64,000 bases of DNA from Dasypus novemcinctus. Its lineage: Eukaryota; Chordata; Mammalia; Cingulata; Dasypodidae. The notes below the pieces were generated by a model, which did not search any database, was not told the DNA's origin, and saw nothing but the letters and a program-made list of their open reading frames with translations. Below, piece by piece: positions 58,890-64,000 of this stretch (the stretch's first letter is position 1; each line of letters begins with the position of its first letter). The position numbers and the translations under genes are program-made. The stretch covers positions 19,869,278 through 19,933,277 of the forward strand of contig NC_080689.1 in assembly GCF_030445035.2 (NCBI RefSeq). The letters run 5' to 3'.

Positions 58890-59870
58890 GAGCCACCTCA
58901 TATATTCAAAAGAGCATATGAAATATGTGTATGAAATGTAAATAATAAAATTCCTCTGTACCCACCCTCCAGCTTGAGAGAGAGAATATTACTAGTCTCA
59001 TAGAACAGAGCTTCATAGCTGTTGTTGCCCAATGTTAATCCCCTCAGCCATCACAGTGGCTGTGTGGGACCTGGTGAGAGCCCTTGGGATAATCTCCCCT
59101 GGCTTTGAGCAGCCTTCCCCCTTACCCTTAGGTACATTACAGATAATACCCTCTTCTGTATGTGCTCTGATTGGAAAGAAGCGGGAAATATTGCTTTAGA
59201 AGGCCCCCTATACACAGTCCCTAAACATCCCCAGTGTCCCTCTCTCATGAACCATGCTAATGAATTTTATGTTTATCATTTCATTGCTTTTTTCATAGTT
59301 TTAGCACTTATGTATGTATCCCTAGACAACATACTATTTAGCCAATTTTTGAACTTCGTATAAATGAACACATACTATGTCTATCTTCTGTGAATTGCTT
59401 CATTTGCTCAATGTTATATTTTTGAAATTACGACTCATTTTTTACTGTTGTATAGTCTTCCAACTATGTGTGAATATACCACAGTTTGTATATCTTTTCT
59501 ATTCTTGATGGCTATATATATTGTTTCCATTTTTTACTGTTAAAAACAGTGCTCTTATGAACACTCCTGGAAATCATTGGCAAGAATTTCAGAGCATAAC
59601 ATACGTAGAAAACGATAAGCTTTGTTACAGTATGCTAAATGGAGGAGGCTCTTTTTTACTGGCCCCCGGGTTAACGTTGGCCACGCTGTGGACTGGGGAG
59701 CTCAATATTTCAGCACCCCTGTAAACCCTTACAGCACTCAGTAGGGAAGCTCTGCTGTAGTCTTTGTATCTAGGAGTGGAATTGCTGTGACCTAGAGGAC
59801 AGTCTATGCATGTTCAATTTTCTTGGTTAATGCCAGATGGTTCTTGAAAAGAATTATACCAATTAGTACT
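58890..59870 (-). mobile_element. Old L1 3' UTR with foreign inserts
   Basis: Antisense wording from TTCCTCTGTACCCACCCTCC to TCTAGGAGTGGAATTGCTGT. Two blocks, about 59040-59225 and 59560-59755, do not fit the L1 and I cannot name them. Confidence 0.55.
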
Positions 59871-60294
59871 CTTTTGGACCAGTTGAGGAGGCTAGCATTT
59901 ATTTGGAAGATGGAGGGAATCGTTGGAAGTTTTTAAATAGGGGAGTGGCACGTCAGTATTTTCGAGTTGTAATTTTTTTTTGGTGCTGACCTGTTGTGAT
60001 GCACAAATATTTGTGAAATGGCAGTTTGCCTGCAGATATACTTTGTGGTATGGAATAAAGTCACCAAAGCAAAATTAATTTTCCCTGCCTCTGGCTCTTT
60101 CAGCCCCAGAGGAATAGTGCAGAAATTTTCAATGTCTGCTCTGTAAGCTACCTCTTACAAGAAAAATTGATGTCTTGGTAATCTGACTCTATATTCATTA
60201 TGTCTAAAGCTTCCAGATGTTGAGTATTTTTTTTTCACTATTATGCTGATAAGTAGGTATTTTTATATGTCATATGCTTTCTTTTTTTTCCCTT

Positions 60295-60440
60295 AACTTT
60301 TTATTCTGAAATAATTTCAAACTTATAGGACACTTGCAAAAATAATATAAAACCCATACAGAGAACTCCAACATACCCCTCTCCCCCACATACCCAAGTC
60401 CACAAATTTTAATATTTTGCCATATTTGCCATATCATTCC
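60295..60440 (-). mobile_element. Old L1 3' UTR fragment
   Basis: AAATAATTTCAAACTTATAG and GAGAACTCCAACATACCCCT are typical. It is followed by a (CCAT)n microsatellite at about 60440-60495. Confidence 0.65.
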
Positions 60441-60495
60441 TTCCATCCATCCATCTATCTACCCACTCACCCACCCACCATCCATCCATCCATTT

Positions 60496-60905
60496 TAGTT
60501 TCCTGGCTTCTAAAGCAAGTTGGCTTAAGCAATGGAAAAATTTTGGCTTATGGTTTTGAAGCTAGGAGAAGTCCAAAATCAAGACATCATCAAGGTGATG
60601 TTTTGTCCCAGTGGACTATGGCATTCTGGGGCTGGCTGTCAGCCAGTGGGACCTTGGCTTTTCTGTCACATGGCACTACACATGGTGCCCTTCTGGCTTC
60701 TCCTCTCGTCTGAGTTCTGTTCACTTTCAGCGTGTGGCTGCTCCCTCTGTGGTGTTCTTTCTCTCTGTGGCCTTCCCTATAAGGCCTTCAATAATAGGAT
60801 TAAGACCCATACTCGGTCAGTTGGACCCTAACTGAAGTAACCTCATCAAATGGTCCTACTTACAGTGGGTTCTCTCCCACAGGGATGGATTAAGAGCATA
60901 TTTTT
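60496..60905 (-). mobile_element. MaLR-like LTR, antisense
   Basis: TTTTAGTTTCCTGGCTTCTA at the left and CAATAATAGGATTAAGACCC near the right follow the same general plan as the LTR at 53850-54350. Borders are uncertain. Confidence 0.5.
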
Positions 60906-60974
60906 TTCTCAGCCACTATATGTATCTTTGTCATATGCTTTCTTAACTGAAGAATTGTTCTTAAGGGTGTTTTA

Positions 60975-61399
60975 TTTATTTATTTTTTTAAATATTTGTT
61001 TATTTTATTTTTCTCTCCTTCCCCCCGCACCCCAGTTGTCTGTTCTCTGTGTCTATTTTGCTGCGTGTTCTTCTTTGTCCACTTCTTCTGTTGTCAGCGG
61101 CATGCGAATCTGTTTCTTTTTGTTGCATCATCTTATTGTGTCAGCTCTTCATGTGTGCGGCGCCACTCCTGGGCAGGCTGAACTTTCTTTCACGCTGGGC
61201 GGTTCTCCTTACAGGGCGCACTCCTTGCACGTGGGGCTCCCCTACACGGGGGACACCCCTGCATGGCACGGCACTCCTTGCGCACATCAGCACTGGGCAT
61301 GGACCAGCTCCACACGGGTCAAGGAGGCCCGGGGTTTGAACCGCGGACCTTCCATGTGGTAGACAGACGCCCTAACCACTGGGCTAAGCCCGCCGCCCT
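60975..61399 (-). repeat. DAS-type SINE in TTC27 intron 3
   Basis: Complete. It interrupts a MIR whose 3' part continues at 61400. Confidence 0.87.
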
Positions 61400-61530
61400 G
61401 TTATTCTATTTTATAGTTGATAAAAATGAGGCTTTAGTTAAAAATTTACCCAAGGCCACAGACTAGTGAGGGTGGAGATCCCAGTGCTGTGCCTGTGACA
61501 TTAAAGCCTATCTTCCTAATGACTCTGCTC
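61400..61530 (+). repeat. MIR SINE, part
   Basis: GATAAAAATGAGGCTTTAGT, then CCCAAGGCCACAGACTAGTG is MIR core and 3' sequence in sense. Confidence 0.75.
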
Positions 61531-62157
61531 TCCTACTTTTTGTTTGGTGGCAGCTGTCAAAATTCCACAGTTTACATTTGAGAAACACAGGCTTCCTGTC
61601 CACAGGTACATTGTCTATTCCAGAGAAAATCTCTCTTCAGCAAAGGCATCTTTTTTGTTGTTTTTTTGTTTTGTGGTCTTCTAGTCACTATGATCCATGG
61701 TTATGTGACACTCAGCATTTAATATTTAAGACCTTGCTGATTGGTTGACTTGGTAAGAATTAAGGTGCAGACATGCTTTGTAATGACATTTGCCAGCTGG
61801 TGAAGCATAGTGAAATGTAGGTGTATAATATAAATACTTCAACCTAGGTATGCTTTTTACTGAGAATAATATCTTGTTGTAAATTAACCTATGAAATGGT
61901 GATGGGCCTTCAATGACAGCATTTTCTTAAGCTCCCTTTTCTTCTAAATTTCAAGCAGATGAGTGGCCTCCTGTGAGGGCAGACTGGATTTGTAGATATC
62001 TGTCACAGTTCTCATAGTGCCAGTTACTGTGTAGTGGATTGGTATCTTTGATTCAAAGCTAAATTAACCAAAAAGTATATTTAATGTTATGGGTATATAA
62101 AGGTTACTATTTTGTTAAATTATATCAACTCAGTTACACTTTTTTTTTTTTTTTCAG

Positions 62158-62298
62158 GCCAAAAGACTGGATGTGGTTGTTCTGAGTGTGCTCATTCTAG
62201 ATGGTGAATCCATCTACAGCCTGATCTCGAAGCCTATATTGCTGCTATTAGCACGAGTTATCCTGGTGAACTTAAGACATAAACTGATAGCTCTTCAG
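62158..62298 (+). CDS. TTC27: TTC27 exon 4 (residues 133-179)
   Basis: The acceptor is a run of T residues ending TTTTCAG at 62157. The frame reads [40 protein letters not shown] and HKLIALQ before donor CAG|GTAAGG. Remembered human sequence is VKGLDAFVLSLLTLDGESIY followed by [20 protein letters not shown], so the first residues differ most. 141 bp, phase 0 at both ends. Exons 1-4 sum to 537 bp, exactly 179 codons. The remaining exons, including those for the TPR repeats, lie beyond the window. Confidence 0.95.
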
Positions 62299-62528
62299 GT
62301 AAGGGAACAAAAGAAGCCATGGTGAGTATACCCAGGTGTGACTTCTTGTCCTTATTAGCATCAGGCTGTAGGTGTGATGCTCACAATGTCTCGGTGTATT
62401 CTGTTTTCTAAGTCTCCCATTAGGTATTTTAACTTGAAAATGAGATGAAAATAAGCAGTCTTTTCTTTTCTCATTAGACTTATCTAGTAATAAAATGGGA
62501 TTATATTGAGCCTTTATTATAAGATTGC

Positions 62529-62560
<32 letters not shown>

Positions 62561-64000
62561 TTTTCATTTTCTGAGTCTTAAATATAGGTTTAAAAACATC
62601 CTTCATAGACTTTTACAAATTTCATATAAAGATAATGAGCAATGGCCAGTAGTATAATATTCTTTTCTGGGTCACATCCTACTTTGTTTCATTATTTGGG
62701 TTGGATTTAGTAGAGCATTTGTTGAATATCTGGTTCGAGATCTTATATGGTTTCTTCAGGTCACATATAAACTGGTCAGGAAAAACACTCATTCTCAGAG
62801 ATCGCTAAGATATCAGGAGAAGGTGACAAAAACCATGAAGGGCATACAGTAAAGGTTTGGTGGGGGGAGTGAGCATTTTTGTATTGGAAAAATCAGGAAA
62901 AATTTCCAAGTGTAAATGATATTTGAGCAACATTTAAAGGACCATTGTGTTTTGTTGGTGTGTGGATTGAAAGAAGGGGAAATATTTCAATGAAAGGAAA
63001 CTGAGAGTAGGAATGTGTAAGTTGTGGGCATGGGAAATGAGGAACAGACTAGTTTGGATAGAAAATAGGAGAAAGAAATTAGTGTAGGCCAAGGCTGGAA
63101 AAGTATATTTGGCCATGGAGGACCTTGAATGCCTTGATAAAAGCATGAAACTATTCAGTGAGATGAGGGAAACCTTTGAAGAATTTGAGCAAGAATGTGA
63201 AATGATCACAGTGGGTTTCAGGAAGAGCCCTTGGGTGACTGGGAGACCAGTTAGAGGAGGATTCTAGGATGAGGGGGCCATGGCAACTAGAAGAGAGACA
63301 AGAGGTACTGGAGAAGGGGAATTGATATGATAGGAGGTGGAAACCGATTGGATATGGGCTATCAGGTAGAGATGGGTCAAAGATGACACTGTGGTTTGCT
63401 GGCATGGGACTCTGCTCATGCCACTAATAAAAATGGGAGTGGGTGGTGGCTGTACTTTAGTCTTCCTGCCTTTGGAATATCCGGAGAACATGCAGGTTTA
63501 CCATTATTTGATACTTTGTTAAACCTTTAATCCCTTAGGAAAATTGGAGGTTCTGTATTAGGTTGTTAAATGTGCAGCGTGTGGTCTCTTGATGATTACT
63601 CAACTCTGCTAGGTAGTGAACAGCAGCCACAGATAATATGTAAATGAATGGGCACAACTGTGCTCCAAGTGAGTTTTATTTTTATGGACACTGAAATTTG
63701 AATTTCATATAATTTTCAAATGTCATGAAATATTCTTCTGATTTTTTTTCAAAGATTTAAACTTGTGAAAACTATTCTTAGCTCATGGGTTGTACAAAAA
63801 AAGTGGCAGACTAGATTTGGCCCACAGGCTGTAATTTACAGAACTCTGCTCTGATTGTTTTGGAGATGCAGACCTTGTATTGCCACAAATAATAAGTCCA
63901 CATTTCTAAGCGAACTCTCCCAATTTTTCAGTGTTGGCTCAACATTTTTTAAAAACACAGTATTTCTGTGGGCAAAATGTAGACTTTTGGTCTATTATGC
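62299..64000 (+). other. TTC27: TTC27 intron 4 (start)
   Basis: No further exon seen. An (AT)n(GT)n microsatellite lies at about 62527-62561. An unnamed ancient repeat lies at about 62890-63410 and a hAT-Charlie relic at 63575-63860. Confidence 0.75.
63575..63860 (-). repeat. MER5-group hAT-Charlie relic
   Basis: GATTACTCAACTCTGCTAGG, TAAATGAATGGGCACAACTG and GATTTGGCCCACAGGCTGTA match the familiar Charlie wording in antisense. Confidence 0.75.

Larger units (their letters stand above)
56634..62157 (+). other. TTC27: TTC27 intron 3
   Basis: 5,524 bp, GT-AG. It contains two DAS SINEs, MIR pieces, old L1 3' UTR fragments and an antisense LTR. 56640-57160, 57600-58180 and 61530-62140 look unique. 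Confidence 0.85.

Overview
This is mammalian nuclear DNA, most likely from a xenarthran close to the armadillo Dasypus. About thirty copies or pieces of a tRNA-derived SINE of the DAS type (head with tRNA-like A and B boxes, tail of AAATAAAT repeats) are scattered through it, and I know that SINE only from armadillos. L1 LINEs of several ages, class I and ERVL-like endogenous retroviruses, MaLR-like solo LTRs and old MIR and Charlie elements make up most of the rest.

Two host genes are anchored by coding exons, both on the + strand. The left edge holds the last intron, last coding exon (2927-3106) and 3' UTR of BIRC6, the giant BIR-domain E2/E3 ubiquitin ligase. The right fifth holds the CpG-island promoter and first four coding exons of TTC27 (51360-51447, 52697-52874, 56504-56633, 62158-62298), giving residues 1-179 in one continuous frame with consensus splice sites. 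BIRC6 followed by TTC27 in the same direction is the human 2p22 order, so the locus is syntenic.

Between the genes, roughly 4.1-51.2 kb, I find no functional host gene. From left to right it holds: mostly unique DNA with an old repeat and a solo LTR (4.1-7.4 kb); a broken gammaretrovirus-like provirus full of later insertions (7.7-14.25 kb); an ERVL-like provirus full of SINEs (about 15.4-21.6 kb); a block of L1s nested in L1s, with a processed RPS8 pseudogene at 27.9-28.55 kb (24.1-44.5 kb); then a MaLR-like LTR, a U6 snRNA pseudogene, an LTR-like segment and an MLT1-type LTR (44.5-50.9 kb). TTC27 introns carry more DAS SINEs, MIR, Charlie-type hAT relics, an alternating purine-pyrimidine tract and a large inverted repeat.

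I did not find a convincing new gene system. The least expected structures are a 57-base exact match joining a truncated SINE to a piece of a distant LTR, an inverted repeat with arms of about 115 bp in TTC27 intron 2, a SINE with a duplicated 3' module that moved as one unit, and an L1-in-SINE-in-L1-in-L1 nest whose order can be read from target-site duplications.
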